Below, piece by piece: positions 1 to 8,695 of a stretch of 64,000 nucleotides of DNA. The first letter of the stretch is position 1. Each line of letters opens with the position of its first letter. This DNA comes from Verrucomicrobiaceae bacterium (lineage in GTDB: Bacteria; Verrucomicrobiota; Verrucomicrobiia; Verrucomicrobiales; Verrucomicrobiaceae), in the NCBI GenBank assembly GCA_016713245.1, contig JADJPM010000001.1, positions 2,232,001 to 2,296,000 of the forward strand. Direction: 5' to 3'. The notes beneath the pieces were generated by a model that saw only the letters and a list, made by a program, of their open reading frames with translations, was not told the origin of the DNA and did no database searches. A program made the translations under genes and the position numbers.

Positions 1-85
1 GTCCCACGGAACCATCGACGAAAAGCGTGCCGCCAATCCAGGCGAGAATCACACCAGCGAGCAGAAGGAGAAGGGAGGTAGTCAT
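1..85 (-). CDS. Sodium/calcium exchanger-like membrane protein, N-terminal fragment
   Basis: Only the first 28 codons lie in the window; the gene runs off the left edge on the minus strand. The peptide starts MTTSLLLLLAGVILAWIGG and continues TLFVDGSVG. This is one hydrophobic helix followed by the acidic turn seen at the N-terminus of CaxA/YrbG-type K+-dependent or independent Na+/Ca2+ antiporters, which usually read GxxLLxxGAELxVxG there. The start is the only ATG in frame. The family call is an inference from a short segment; another polytopic membrane protein is possible. Confidence 0.4.
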   Translation of the reverse strand, partial: MTTSLLLLLAGVILAWIGGTLFVDGSVG

Positions 86-354
86 GGAAAAAGGCGGTGG
101 AGAGATTGAACCGCCGCGCACTCTGGCAGGCAGCCCATGGGAGACAATCAAAGTCGGCTTCGAAAACAGCGCTTTGTTTATCCAAGGCACCCATCGAGCG
201 GGATGATGGCCCACTTTCTGCCCTCACGATCACAAAATGCCCACTTCACGGGCCATTTGGATCATGATCCGCCCCAAGAAAATCCTTGTCGCAGGCGTAG
301 CCTCCCCGCTAGCCTCGTCGGCGTCACATCATCACCCCAAACCCGATCTCATCC

Positions 355-1803
355 GTGAAGTTCAAATGCCCCTCTTGTGAAATGCAGCTCAAGGTCGAGC
401 CGGAAATGGCCGGCAAGATCGTCCGCTGCCCCGGCTGCAACTCGAAGCTGAATATCCCCGCAGAGGCTGCGGGTGGCCTGCCAGCACCCAGCGGTCTTCC
501 TGCACCGAGCGGCCTGCCCTCGCCCACGGGCCTTCCGGCTCCAGATGCCACTGTCGGAGCCCCCGCCGAATCCTCTGAGGCATCGCCACCGCCTTCTGAT
601 CAGGATTTCTCCTTTGAGCAGCATCGCAATGCACGCGGAGGCTGGGAAGAGACCGATCCGGCCAATCCAAATCCCTGGCTCGCTCTCGGCATCGGGGCCG
701 TCGCCACTCTCACTTGGTATGGCGTGCTCTTCCCCTTTGGCGTCGGCGCTTACGGCACGAGCCCACAGGGCACGATGGATTACATCCACGACCTCTTCTA
801 CGAGCGCACTTGGGTGAACTACACCGAGAGCTTCTTCTTCTTTTGGGCCGTCGCCGCTCTCTATTTGAAGTGGCAGAAGCTCAATCACCAAAAAGCCGCC
901 ATGTACCTCGACGTGCTTCCCGCCGAGTTCGGCCAGGAGATCACCCGCGACAATGTGGCCAGCTTCATTGACCACCTTTACGCTCTCCCTGGCCGCTTGC
1001 GTGACAGCCTCATGGTGAACCGCATTCGTAAAGGCCTCGAACTCTTCGAGGTGCGCCAGAACAATGGCGAGGTCTCCGGCATGATGAGTGCTCAAAGCGG
1101 CATCGACAGCGCCCGCATTGGCGGCAGTTACTCACTCGTCAAAGTCTTCCTCTGGGCCATCCCGATCCTCGGCTTCATCGGCACCGTGCTCGGTCTCTCC
1201 GTCGCCATCGGTAGCATCGATCTCTCGGACATGACGAACATGGACAAGGTCATGAAATCCTTCGGAAACGTTACCAGCGGCCTCGGCACGGCTTTCGATA
1301 CCACGCTGCTCGGCCTCGTCCTCGCCATGTTTCTCAACTTCCCCATGAACGCCCTCGCCAAGGCGGAGGACGACAACCTCAACAACATCGACGCCTACTG
1401 CAACGAGGTGCTCCTTCCGCGTCTCAACGACGGCGGCGGCATCGCTGGCGGAGACACCGGCGGTATCATGGAAACGCTGGTCAAAGCCGTGGCCAGTGCG
1501 CAGAAGGAATTCCTCGTCGATCTCAACAGCCTCTCCGCCCGCCTCATGGAGCAGGCCACGAACCTCGACCGCCGCGCCACCGAGCATCAGGCCCGTGTGG
1601 ATCGCGAATTCGCCACCGCCCTCACCATCATGCGGGAAAAGATGACCGATGCCGTCACCGAAAACGTCAACAAGACCAGCGAATACATCCGCGCCCTCTC
1701 CAGCGGCATTCAGAGTCTCAACGGCGTGCTCTCCCAGCTCGGTGAAAAACAAATCCTCATCCATCAGGTGAAGAAAAAAGGCTGGTTCAGCCGCTCGGAG
1801 TAA
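355..1803 (+). CDS. Zinc-ribbon MotA/TolQ/ExbB-type proton channel protein
   Basis: The 482-residue protein begins at a GTG. Residues 3-35 form a two-knuckle zinc ribbon (CPSC and CPGC pairs about 20 residues apart), followed by a Pro/Ala/Gly-rich linker with GLPAPS repeats. Hydrophobic segments follow near residues 108-130, 155-170, 262-284 and 308-332. The last two carry the MotA/TolQ/ExbB signature (PILGFIGTVLGLSVAIG, then GLGTAFDTTLLGLVLAM), the part that lines the proton path in this family. A long charged, probably helical tail ends the protein. The two genes behind it (20 and 10 bp away) encode ExbD-like single-span proteins, so this is likely the pentameric stator-like subunit of a proton-driven envelope machine. 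The zinc ribbon is unusual for ExbB and would lie in the cytoplasm. The partner process is unknown. Confidence 0.85.
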   Translation: MKFKCPSCEMQLKVEPEMAGKIVRCPGCNSKLNIPAEAAGGLPAPSGLPAPSGLPSPTGLPAPDATVGAPAESSEASPPPSDQDFSFEQHRNARGGWEETDPANPNPWLALGIGAVATLTWYGVLFPFGVGAYGTSPQGTMDYIHDLFYERTWVNYTESFFFFWAVAALYLKWQKLNHQKAAMYLDVLPAEFGQEITRDNVASFIDHLYALPGRLRDSLMVNRIRKGLELFEVRQNNGEVSGMMSAQSGIDSARIGGSYSLVKVFLWAIPILGFIGTVLGLSVAIGSIDLSDMTNMDKVMKSFGNVTSGLGTAFDTTLLGLVLAMFLNFPMNALAKAEDDNLNNIDAYCNEVLLPRLNDGGGIAGGDTGGIMETLVKAVASAQKEFLVDLNSLSARLMEQATNLDRRATEHQARVDREFATALTIMREKMTDAVTENVNKTSEYIRALSSGIQSLNGVLSQLGEKQILIHQVKKKGWFSRSE

Positions 1804-1822
1804 ACGCCCCAACCACGCACCC

Positions 1823-2779
1823 ATGGCCAAACGCCGTTCATCTGAAGGCGGAGAAGTTTCCCTCTTTCCCTTCCTCAGCATCCTCGCCTGCCTCATCGGG
1901 GCGCTGGTGCTCATGATCGTCGTCCTCGTCATGTCTCAAATTGGCAAGGCGGAAGGCCGCAGCGCCGAAGAGATCAAGCGGGCGCAGGAATACATCCAGA
2001 TGAAAAAGGACATCGCCGAGCGTGAGAAGCTCGATGTGGCCTTGAAGGAAAAAATTGCCCTCCTCGACGAGGTCAAAAAGCAGCTCGAAGAGCGTCAGCA
2101 GCGCTTCGTGAAGCTGCGCAGGCTCCTCGATACCTCCAAGGAAATCCAGGAGACGAACCTGAAGCTCTCCCAGCAAATGCAAAAAGAGCTCGATGACCTC
2201 CTCCTCGAACTCGAAGGTCTCAAAAAGCAGCAGACCGAGTCCAAGACCGAGATCGAAAAACTCATGGCTGAGATGAAGGCACGCCAGGTGCCCGAAGATA
2301 AGAAGATCCCGCCCGTCGTCGTCCAGCCCTCCGGTGGCGGCATGGCCGAGGATACCAAGGTTTTCTTCGTTGAAGCTACCGCCGGGGCTCTCAAGATCCT
2401 CGGTGCCTGGGGCGCGGATGATTACCGCCTTCCTGCCAATGCCGAAACCGTGCTCGGCGATGTCGCCTACAACCACTTCCTCACCGAAGTCGCCAAGCTT
2501 CCCAAGGCCCTCGTGCTCTTCCTCGTGCGTGATGACGGCCAGGGGGCCTTCAACAACGGTGCCGGCCGTGCCGACAACGATTACAAAGTCCGCATCGGCA
2601 AGCTCCCCATCCCCGGACGCGGCGTGCTCGATCTGAAAACCTTCGACAAATACCGCGGCAAAATCTCCGCGCCACCCGCCGACGCCCTCAAGGCTGCTCC
2701 AGCCCCCGCCGCACCTGCGAAGGGCGAAGCGAAGAAGAAGGCGGCTGATCCCAAGAAGGCTGAAACGCCCAAGAAATGA
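1823..2779 (+). CDS. ExbD-like single-span protein lacking the membrane Asp
   Basis: The protein has 318 residues. A short polar N-terminus (MAKRRSSEGGE) is followed by one transmembrane helix (residues 14-38), a predicted coiled coil (about 45-150) rich in Lys and Glu, and a compact C-terminal domain (about 170-275), with an Ala/Lys/Pro tail. The topology is that of ExbD/TolR/MotB: cytoplasmic N-terminus, one helix, periplasmic domain. Aligned with its neighbour at 2790 on the helix glycine, the position of the ExbD proton-carrying Asp is Ser19 here. The N-termini of the two proteins are clearly related, so they look like diverged paralogues. It lies 20 bp after the ExbB-like gene and 10 bp before the next, consistent with one operon. 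The function is inferred from family resemblance only. Confidence 0.7.
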   Translation: MAKRRSSEGGEVSLFPFLSILACLIGALVLMIVVLVMSQIGKAEGRSAEEIKRAQEYIQMKKDIAEREKLDVALKEKIALLDEVKKQLEERQQRFVKLRRLLDTSKEIQETNLKLSQQMQKELDDLLLELEGLKKQQTESKTEIEKLMAEMKARQVPEDKKIPPVVVQPSGGGMAEDTKVFFVEATAGALKILGAWGADDYRLPANAETVLGDVAYNHFLTEVAKLPKALVLFLVRDDGQGAFNNGAGRADNDYKVRIGKLPIPGRGVLDLKTFDKYRGKISAPPADALKAAPAPAAPAKGEAKKKAADPKKAETPKK

Positions 2780-2789
2780 CGTAACCACC

Positions 2790-4337
2790 ATGGCCAAAAA
2801 AAGCTCCAGCTCCGGCGGTTCTGAACTCAATCTCGACTCCCTCATGGACGCCGTGACGAACGTCGTCGGCGTGCTCATGATCGTCTTCGTTGTCATGGCG
2901 CTCAACACCGCTCGCGTCGTCCAAAAGATTCTCTCGGATCTCCCGCCCGTCACCGAGGAGGAGCACAAGCAGATGAAGGACAAGGTGGAAGCTCTGCCAC
3001 CGCCCGTCGCCGATCCCAAGAAGCTCGACGAGGAGAAAATCAAGATCGACACCGACCTCAAAAAAATCGTCGAAGACCTCAAGACCATCGATACCTCCGA
3101 TCTCGCCGCCAAAGCGAAGTCCATGGACCTCGACGAGTATAAGAAGCAGCTCGAAGCCCGCAAAAAGGAGCGTGAGCAGCAAAAAGCCGCCTCTGAAAAG
3201 CTCCTCGCCGAGGTCGAGCGTCTGAAGGCCCTGCTCGATCAAACGCCCATCTACCAGCCGCCGCCCGCCAAATACGTCCGCCTGCCAAATCCGCGACCCT
3301 ATCCCGAGAAGCCAAATGAGACCCGAGTGCTCGTCGCCAAGCAGGGCGTGCTCAGTTTCAACCAGCCGAAGTTCATGCAGCCCATTCTCGACGGCATGGA
3401 GAAGGTGAAATCGCAGCTCGAATACCAGCGGGTGGAATATCCCGTCTTTGCCAAGCTCATGGAAAAGATCCTCGGCCCTGTCGCCACGAAGGCGTGGCCG
3501 GAAATCGCCCCGCTCGTGAACCGCATGCAGATCGAGCATGCCGCCGAAACTTACAAAGTCCTCGCCGAAGGGGGCATCCCACCCACCAAACAGATCCTCG
3601 AAGCCATCGCGGACCTTTCCATTCCCACCCGCAGCACCATGCCCGTCGTCGCCGCAGCCATCGTCAGCGCCAGCAAGGGCAGCACGGCCGATTGGGTGAA
3701 GCTCGATCCCTCCCGCGATCCCGCCACGCCCATCATCAAAGCCACCACCTCCGGCGGCAAGATCACCTTCGGCTGGGGTGCCAAAACCGCCGAGGTGAAG
3801 GCCAATCCGAAGGACGTCCTCGAATACTTCGTCAAAGACCTCGCCAAGACCAAGGGCATCGAGGATGCCAGCAAGGCCCGCACCATTTACGATGCCACCC
3901 GAATCGCCGCCCTGCTCCAACGTGCCGCCACCAATCCGCTGCTCACTGGTTCTTACACCTTCGAGGTCGATCCGCAGCCCACACTCGCCTACACCCGCCT
4001 CGCTTTGAAACCGAAGGGCGGCGGTGGCGAAACCGTCGATGCCCTCAAGCTGCCCAATTCCGCCTTCATCCGCCTCATGCGTGATGTGAAGGCTGATCCG
4101 AATGGCGTCGTCCTCTTCCAAGTCATGCCCGATGCCTTCGATGCCTACCTCGAAGCCCGCCGAGTCGCTGATGAAGTCGGCGTGGCCGCCACCTGGGACT
4201 TCCTGGCCAAGCTCGACATCAACGTGAACCTCACCGCCTACGAGATTCAGCGTCTCGAACCCGCCGGCACCGCCCGCCCGCGTCCCGGCGGCACCGCACC
4301 GATTGGCATCGCCCCGCCGAAAAAGACGCTCGATTAG
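2790..4337 (+). CDS. ExbD-like single-span protein with conserved membrane Asp
   Basis: The protein has 515 residues. It begins MAKKSSSSGGSELNLDSLMD, and Asp20 at the mouth of a single helix (21-40) matches the essential Asp of ExbD/TolR, which read xPLIDVxxxLLIFF. A long charged coiled coil follows (about 50-150), then a large periplasmic region of no recognised family with a Pro-rich end. It is much longer than ExbD (about 140 residues). With the upstream paralogue it could supply the two central helices of an ExbB5D2-type complex as a heterodimer. A run of T after the stop (near 4350) might end the transcript but no good hairpin is visible. The PSCyt/DUF1553 gene follows after 66 bp. Confidence 0.75.
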   Translation: MAKKSSSSGGSELNLDSLMDAVTNVVGVLMIVFVVMALNTARVVQKILSDLPPVTEEEHKQMKDKVEALPPPVADPKKLDEEKIKIDTDLKKIVEDLKTIDTSDLAAKAKSMDLDEYKKQLEARKKEREQQKAASEKLLAEVERLKALLDQTPIYQPPPAKYVRLPNPRPYPEKPNETRVLVAKQGVLSFNQPKFMQPILDGMEKVKSQLEYQRVEYPVFAKLMEKILGPVATKAWPEIAPLVNRMQIEHAAETYKVLAEGGIPPTKQILEAIADLSIPTRSTMPVVAAAIVSASKGSTADWVKLDPSRDPATPIIKATTSGGKITFGWGAKTAEVKANPKDVLEYFVKDLAKTKGIEDASKARTIYDATRIAALLQRAATNPLLTGSYTFEVDPQPTLAYTRLALKPKGGGGETVDALKLPNSAFIRLMRDVKADPNGVVLFQVMPDAFDAYLEARRVADEVGVAATWDFLAKLDINVNLTAYEIQRLEPAGTARPRPGGTAPIGIAPPKKTLD

Positions 4338-4403
4338 GCCCGGGCGGTTTTTTCCATCCAAACGAGCAGTCAAATCAGGCCGCTCCCATCGTTCTTTGGA
4401 TTG

Positions 4404-7361
4404 ATGAAGCCCCCCTTCTTCCTTTTCCTCCTCGCGGTCTCCGCCCAGGCCGTCGATTTCAATCGCGACGTGCGCCCTGTGCTCGCGCAGCAGTGCTTCA
4501 CCTGCCACGGCATGGACGACCACGGTCGCAAAGGCAAACTGCGCCTCGATTTGAGCGAATCCGCCTACGGCAAAGGCAAATCCGGCGAGATCGCCATCGT
4601 CCCCGGCAAGCCGGACGCCAGCGAGGTCGTGAAACGCATCCTCTCCACCGACGAGGACGAGGTCATGCCGCCGCCGCACACGAAGAAGGTGCTCTCGGAC
4701 AAGGACAAAGCCACGCTCAAAGCCTGGATCGCCGAAGGGGCGAAGTATCAAGCGCATTGGGCCTACACAGCGCCGAAGGCCACCGACGCGAAGGCTAGCA
4801 TCGATCAGTTCATTCGTGAGCGTCTCGAAAAAGAAGGTCTGAAGCCTTCTGCCGAAGCGGATCGCTATACGCTCGTGCGGCGTGTGTATCTCGACCTAAC
4901 CGGCCTGCCGCCGACACCCGCAGAAGCGGATGCGTTTGTGAATGACAAAGCGCCCGAGGCTTACGAGAAGCTCGTCGATTCGCTTCTGGCCTCCCCCCAA
5001 TACGGCGAACGCTGGGCCCGCCGCTGGTTGGATCTCGCCCGCTACGCCGACACGAACGGCTTTGAAAAAGACCGCCCGCGCCAGATCTGGCCGTATCGCG
5101 ATTGGGTCGTCAAAGCGCTGAATGACGACATGCCCTTCGATCAGTTCAGCATCAAGCAGCTCGCTGGAGACATGCTGCCGAATGCGACGCCGGAGGACAT
5201 CATCGCGACCGGTTTTCATCGAAACACGATGCTGAATGAGGAAGGCGGCATCGATCCGAATGAATACCGCTTCTACGCCATGGTGGACCGCGTCGGCGTC
5301 ACCGGCACGGCCTGGATGGGCCTCACGATGAATTGCTGCCAGTGCCACACGCACAAATACGATCCCATCCTCCACACCGATTACTACAGCGTCATGGCGC
5401 TGCTCAACAACGCCGACGAGCCGACCTACCACATCCCGACGCCCGACATCGAAAAACAGCAAAAAGCCCACGCCGAGCGCCTCGCGAAGCTGGAGGCCGA
5501 ATTGCCGAAAAAGTTTCCTGGCGGCGACGCGGCGATGCAGAGCCGTTTTGCCGGCTGGATCGAGGGCGAGTCGAAACGGGCCTCGAACTGGCAAATCATC
5601 CGCCCCACGGCCATGAAGACCACCATGCCGCATCTCGAGCAGCAACCCGACGGCTTCATCCTCGGCAGCGGCGACATCTCGAAGAGCGATGTCTATGATT
5701 TGAGCTTCAAAGCGCCGATCCAAGGCGTCACCGCGATCAAAATCGAGGTCGCCAGCCATCCCAGCCTGCCGAATGACGGCCCTGGCCTCACGAACTACGA
5801 AGGCCCACTCGGCGGCTTCTTCCTCAGCGAACTGAAAGCGGCTCAAAACGGTCAGCCGGTGAAAATTGCGAGTGCCGAGGCCACCAACGAAGAAGAGGAG
5901 GACAAGGTCAACGATGCCGCACCTGCCGCCGCGAAGTCCAAGAAGGCCGCCCGCAAAGCCGCCGTGAAAAAGACCAACACCGCCATGGCTTCGCTCGATG
6001 GCGAGATGAGCAGCGGCTGGCAGGTGCTCGGCGGTTACGGCCAAAACCACGCCGCCGTGTTTCATTTCGAGAAGCCGGTCGATCTCACGAATGGCCTCGA
6101 TTTGAAGATGCTCTTTGAAAAGCATTTCGCTTGTCCGCTCGGTCACTTCCGCGTCTCCGTCACCACCAGCGATCACGCCACGGCCACCGGGCATCCGTTG
6201 GAAGTTGAGAATGCGCTCGCCAACAGCGATCAAACGAAGCGCGAGGCCATGCTGCGCACCTTCCTCGTCACCGCGCCGGAAATGAAGCAAGCTGCTGCGC
6301 CCTTGCTCGCCGCTCGTCGTCAAATGCCACGCGGCCAGCCTACGCTGGCGATGAAGGAGCGTCCGGCATCAAATCCGCGTGCCACAAATCGCTACCATCG
6401 CGGTGAATACCTCCAGCCAAAAGAAACGGTGCCGCCCGCCGTGCCCGCCTTCTTGCCCTCGCTGCCAAAGAATGCGCCCGCGAACCGCCTCACCTTCGCG
6501 AAGTGGCTTTTCGCTCCCGAAAATCCGCTCACGGCCCGCGTGACGGTGAACCGCCAGTGGCAGGCCTTCTTTGGCCGCGGCCTCGTGAAGAGTTTGGAGG
6601 ACTTCGGCTATCAAAGCGAGGCTCCGAGCCATCCTGAGTTACTCGATTGGCTCGCCGTGGAGTTTGTGAAGCAAGGCTGGTCGATGAAGAAGCTGCACAA
6701 GCTCATCGTGATGTCGCAGACCTACAAGCAAACCAGCCGTAGAACGAGTTTTCCAACTCGTTCAGAAAACAGCGAGTTGGAAAAATCGCTCTACGTCATC
6801 GCTCCACGCTTCCGTCTCGATGCCGAAATCATCCGCGATTCCGCGTTGAAAGCGGCGGGCGTTTTGTCCCTGAAAATGGGCGGCCCCGGCGTGTATCCGC
6901 CGCAGCCAGCCAGCGTCACCTCCGAGGGCACCTACGGCAAATTTGAGTGGAAGACCAGCGAGGGCGAGGACCGCTACCGTCGCAGCCTCTACACCTTCAT
7001 CAAGCGCACCGCGCCCTTCGCGATGTCCACCACCTTCGACGCCCCCACTGGCGAAGCCTGCCTCGCCAAGCGCGATGTCTCCAACAGCCCGCTGCAAGCC
7101 CTCACACTGCTCAACGACCAGATGTTCATGGAAGCCGCCCAAGCCATGGCCAGAGCCGTCATCGCCGAATCCCCCGACGACGATTCCCGCCTCACCAACA
7201 CCTTCCGCCGCTGCCTCACCCGCCCGCCTGCGGCGGATGAGCTCACCATGCTCAAAACCTTCCTCGCCAAACAACGCGCCCAAAAACTCGACGGCGAAGC
7301 GCTGTGGACTTCCGTGTGCCGAGCGGTGCTGAATTTGGACGAAGCCATTACTCACCCATGA
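4404..7361 (+). CDS. PSCyt1/DUF1549/DUF1553 exported cytochrome-type protein
   Basis: The 985-residue protein has a signal peptide (residues 1-16). A class I cytochrome c-like domain (PSCyt1) follows with a heme motif CFTCH at 31-35. Next come a DUF1549 domain (PSCyt2) starting near residue 135, containing a second CxxCH-like motif (CCQCHTHKYDP), and a C-terminal DUF1553 domain (PSD1) from about residue 700. This architecture is a hallmark of Planctomycetes and Verrucomicrobia, is usually paired with a DUF1501 gene, and is thought to act in polysaccharide or organic-matter turnover in the envelope; the chemistry is unknown. I chose ATG 4404 over the TTG at 4401. A hairpin-forming element lies in frame at 6738-6795. 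The stop overlaps the next ATG (ATGA). Confidence 0.93.
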   Translation: MKPPFFLFLLAVSAQAVDFNRDVRPVLAQQCFTCHGMDDHGRKGKLRLDLSESAYGKGKSGEIAIVPGKPDASEVVKRILSTDEDEVMPPPHTKKVLSDKDKATLKAWIAEGAKYQAHWAYTAPKATDAKASIDQFIRERLEKEGLKPSAEADRYTLVRRVYLDLTGLPPTPAEADAFVNDKAPEAYEKLVDSLLASPQYGERWARRWLDLARYADTNGFEKDRPRQIWPYRDWVVKALNDDMPFDQFSIKQLAGDMLPNATPEDIIATGFHRNTMLNEEGGIDPNEYRFYAMVDRVGVTGTAWMGLTMNCCQCHTHKYDPILHTDYYSVMALLNNADEPTYHIPTPDIEKQQKAHAERLAKLEAELPKKFPGGDAAMQSRFAGWIEGESKRASNWQIIRPTAMKTTMPHLEQQPDGFILGSGDISKSDVYDLSFKAPIQGVTAIKIEVASHPSLPNDGPGLTNYEGPLGGFFLSELKAAQNGQPVKIASAEATNEEEEDKVNDAAPAAAKSKKAARKAAVKKTNTAMASLDGEMSSGWQVLGGYGQNHAAVFHFEKPVDLTNGLDLKMLFEKHFACPLGHFRVSVTTSDHATATGHPLEVENALANSDQTKREAMLRTFLVTAPEMKQAAAPLLAARRQMPRGQPTLAMKERPASNPRATNRYHRGEYLQPKETVPPAVPAFLPSLPKNAPANRLTFAKWLFAPENPLTARVTVNRQWQAFFGRGLVKSLEDFGYQSEAPSHPELLDWLAVEFVKQGWSMKKLHKLIVMSQTYKQTSRRTSFPTRSENSELEKSLYVIAPRFRLDAEIIRDSALKAAGVLSLKMGGPGVYPPQPASVTSEGTYGKFEWKTSEGEDRYRRSLYTFIKRTAPFAMSTTFDAPTGEACLAKRDVSNSPLQALTLLNDQMFMEAAQAMARAVIAESPDDDSRLTNTFRRCLTRPPAADELTMLKTFLAKQRAQKLDGEALWTSVCRAVLNLDEAITHP
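6738..6795. repeat. Palindromic element in frame inside the DUF1553 gene
   Basis: Two 23-bp arms (6738-6760 and 6773-6795) are inverted copies with 21 of 23 positions matching, around a 12-base loop. They lie in the DUF1553 coding region and are translated (residues about 779-797), just before the family motif APRFRLDAE. Family members usually have a stretch of similar length here, so the element may have replaced rather than lengthened the protein. The RNA or single-stranded DNA would fold into a strong hairpin. Confidence 0.7.
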
Positions 7362-7789
7362 TTACCGACGTGACTTCTTTGGATACTTCATCTGCTGGTC
7401 TTTCATCTGGCTCCCTGCGTTTCAAGCCAACCATGGTCGAACGACTTGCCGTTATTATGATCATCTGGGTCATTTCTGGCTTTGGAGTTTTTGCGAATTA
7501 TCAAACTGATGCCTGTCCGCCAGAGGTTAAGCGTCGAGAAGCCATTCGTGCAGGGGTATGGGCTCCACTGGTGCTGGCGGGAAGTGTCGGTTCTGCCGAG
7601 CTTGTTTCACAGGTTTTCCTCAGACCAGTTGTCGGTTGGAGTTACTTGATTCTGCTTAGCCTCCTCGTGATCTTTGTGCTGAGATCGCAGTCGCGCACTG
7701 CTCTCTGCTTCGCGGGATTCGCTTTAGCGTCACTTTGTGCTGTGGGGCTAGCGTGCGCATTTTACATGAACGCTCATCCTGCTGGTTAA
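7358..7789 (+). CDS. Small polytopic membrane protein, unknown
   Basis: The 143-residue reading frame starts at an ATG that overlaps the DUF1553 stop (ATGA), which suggests translational coupling. After a polar Ser/Thr-rich N-terminus there are hydrophobic segments at about residues 28-46, 66-82 (weak), 88-108 and 114-136. No family is recognised. Its base composition is visibly lower in G+C than the flanking genes, so it may be a late arrival between the DUF1553 and DUF1501 genes, which are normally adjacent. An internal ATG at 7433 would give a shorter product beginning at the first helix. Confidence 0.6.
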   Translation: MITDVTSLDTSSAGLSSGSLRFKPTMVERLAVIMIIWVISGFGVFANYQTDACPPEVKRREAIRAGVWAPLVLAGSVGSAELVSQVFLRPVVGWSYLILLSLLVIFVLRSQSRTALCFAGFALASLCAVGLACAFYMNAHPAG

Positions 7790-7805
7790 CCAATCTCTTT
7801 CATCC

Positions 7806-7864
7806 ATGAACACCCCCAACATCACCCGCAGACACTTCTTCCAGGATTGCGCCGTCGGCACGGG
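7806..7864 (+). pseudogene. Duplicated 5' end of the DUF1501 gene (truncated copy)
   Basis: This 59-bp stretch matches the first 59 bp of the intact DUF1501 gene (8696-8754) at 57 of 59 positions: 36 identical bases, 2 differences within the next three, then 20 identical bases. It encodes MNTPNITRRHFF, the start of a Tat signal, then runs into sequence of the inserted TA cassette and loses the gene's frame. The copies bracket the PIN/UPF0175 module as direct repeats, so it reads as a scar of the insertion or recombination event that placed the cassette at this gene start. Confidence 0.85.
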
Positions 7865-7885
7865 TGAAGCACGGCGAGGGCTAGA

Positions 7886-8380
7886 TCACTCCCTCGCCAG
7901 TCGTAGGCACTGGAGCCGGAGGCGTGGGCTGACAAAAAGCCCGTTGGCGATGATGAGGTCGAGTGGTGCCTTCACTTCGGGGAGGAGCGAAAGCTTCTTG
8001 GCTCGAAGCAAAAGCCCGCAGGTGCCGACGACTTCGAGGCCAAACACGTCCATGGCGACTCGGCGGCCGAGTCTTTCATCCAGGACGAGTCCCGAAATGC
8101 CGTGTTCTTTGGCGAGTTGCATGACCGAGGCTTCTCCTGGATCAAGAATCGTCGAAAGCATGGGATCGACTGGCGGTGTCGGCAGGATTTCAAACGCCCC
8201 CAAGGTTGCCTGGATCGAGAGCGCATCGGACGCGTCCTTGGCTTGTAGTTCCTCCACGACCTTGCGCGTGGTGAGCACCTTCGGAAATAGGCTGGCGAAC
8301 AGATGTCCGAGTCCAGCTTTGCTGAGGGAAATGACCGGACTCGTATTGCAGACAACCGGGCGCTGGAAGAACTCAGACAT
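7886..8380 (-). CDS. PIN-domain toxin (DUF3368-type)
   Basis: The protein has 164 residues. It starts VVCNTSPVISLSK after a short leader, matching the first acidic motif of DUF3368 PIN nucleases (here NTSP in place of the more usual DTSP). It carries VVEEL (residue about 40), a central DPGEASVMQLA motif and VLDERLGRR, which supply the other acidic residues of the PIN active site. The family cleaves RNA. Its ATG lies inside the last codons of the upstream antitoxin gene (8-bp overlap), the usual antitoxin-first order. It runs against the flanking DUF genes and is bracketed by the 59-bp direct repeats. Confidence 0.88.
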   Translation of the reverse strand: MSEFFQRPVVCNTSPVISLSKAGLGHLFASLFPKVLTTRKVVEELQAKDASDALSIQATLGAFEILPTPPVDPMLSTILDPGEASVMQLAKEHGISGLVLDERLGRRVAMDVFGLEVVGTCGLLLRAKKLSLLPEVKAPLDLIIANGLFVSPRLRLQCLRLARE

Positions 8381-8624
8381 GGGCGAACTCTTGCTCCATC
8401 TCTTCCTCGCTCAGGTCGATCACCGGCACGCCATGGCGGCTCGCTTCGTGAAGAAAAGCCACTCGGCCCATGCCGCACATGCGGGCAGCCTGCCCCGAGG
8501 TGATCTCGCCGAGTTCGAAATACTTCAAGGCGAGAAGGAATTTGCTGCGTTCTTCCACCTCAGCACGGCTTCTGGCGTGCAGCGTCAGGCAAGTTGGCAG
8601 GTCGATAGCAAGGGTGGCTGTCAT
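8373..8624 (-). CDS. UPF0175 antitoxin
   Basis: The 83-residue protein matches the UPF0175 family. Residues 20-45 (AEVEERSKFLLALKYFELGEITSGQAA) lead into a helix-turn-helix-like segment (SGQAARMCGMGRVAFLHEASRHGVPVID). UPF0175 proteins pair with DUF3368 PIN toxins and are thought to bind DNA and neutralise the toxin. It is upstream of and overlaps the toxin. The 71 bp between its start and the DUF1501 start must hold both promoters; nothing decisive is visible there. Confidence 0.87.
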   Translation of the reverse strand: MTATLAIDLPTCLTLHARSRAEVEERSKFLLALKYFELGEITSGQAARMCGMGRVAFLHEASRHGVPVIDLSEEEMEQEFAHV

Positions 8625-8695
8625 GCCTTCACATTAACCGACCGACCTCACATCGGCAAGAAGTCCTCTTTCACCTATTTCCCTCTTCAAACCCC

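Noticed and set aside
137..358. 73-codon plus-strand frame before the ExbB-like gene
   Set aside because: No motif, unusual composition and no conserved features; the region is more likely the promoter area between divergent genes.
4338..4403. Terminator after the ExbD-like gene
   Set aside because: GCCCGGGC followed by six T is suggestive, but the palindrome leaves no loop for a stable hairpin.
2688..4757. 689-codon open frame on the minus strand
   Set aside because: It is antisense to the ExbD-like and DUF1553 genes, which have clear family motifs and coupled starts; its own product is Gly/Asp/His-rich with no motif, typical of high-G+C shadow frames.
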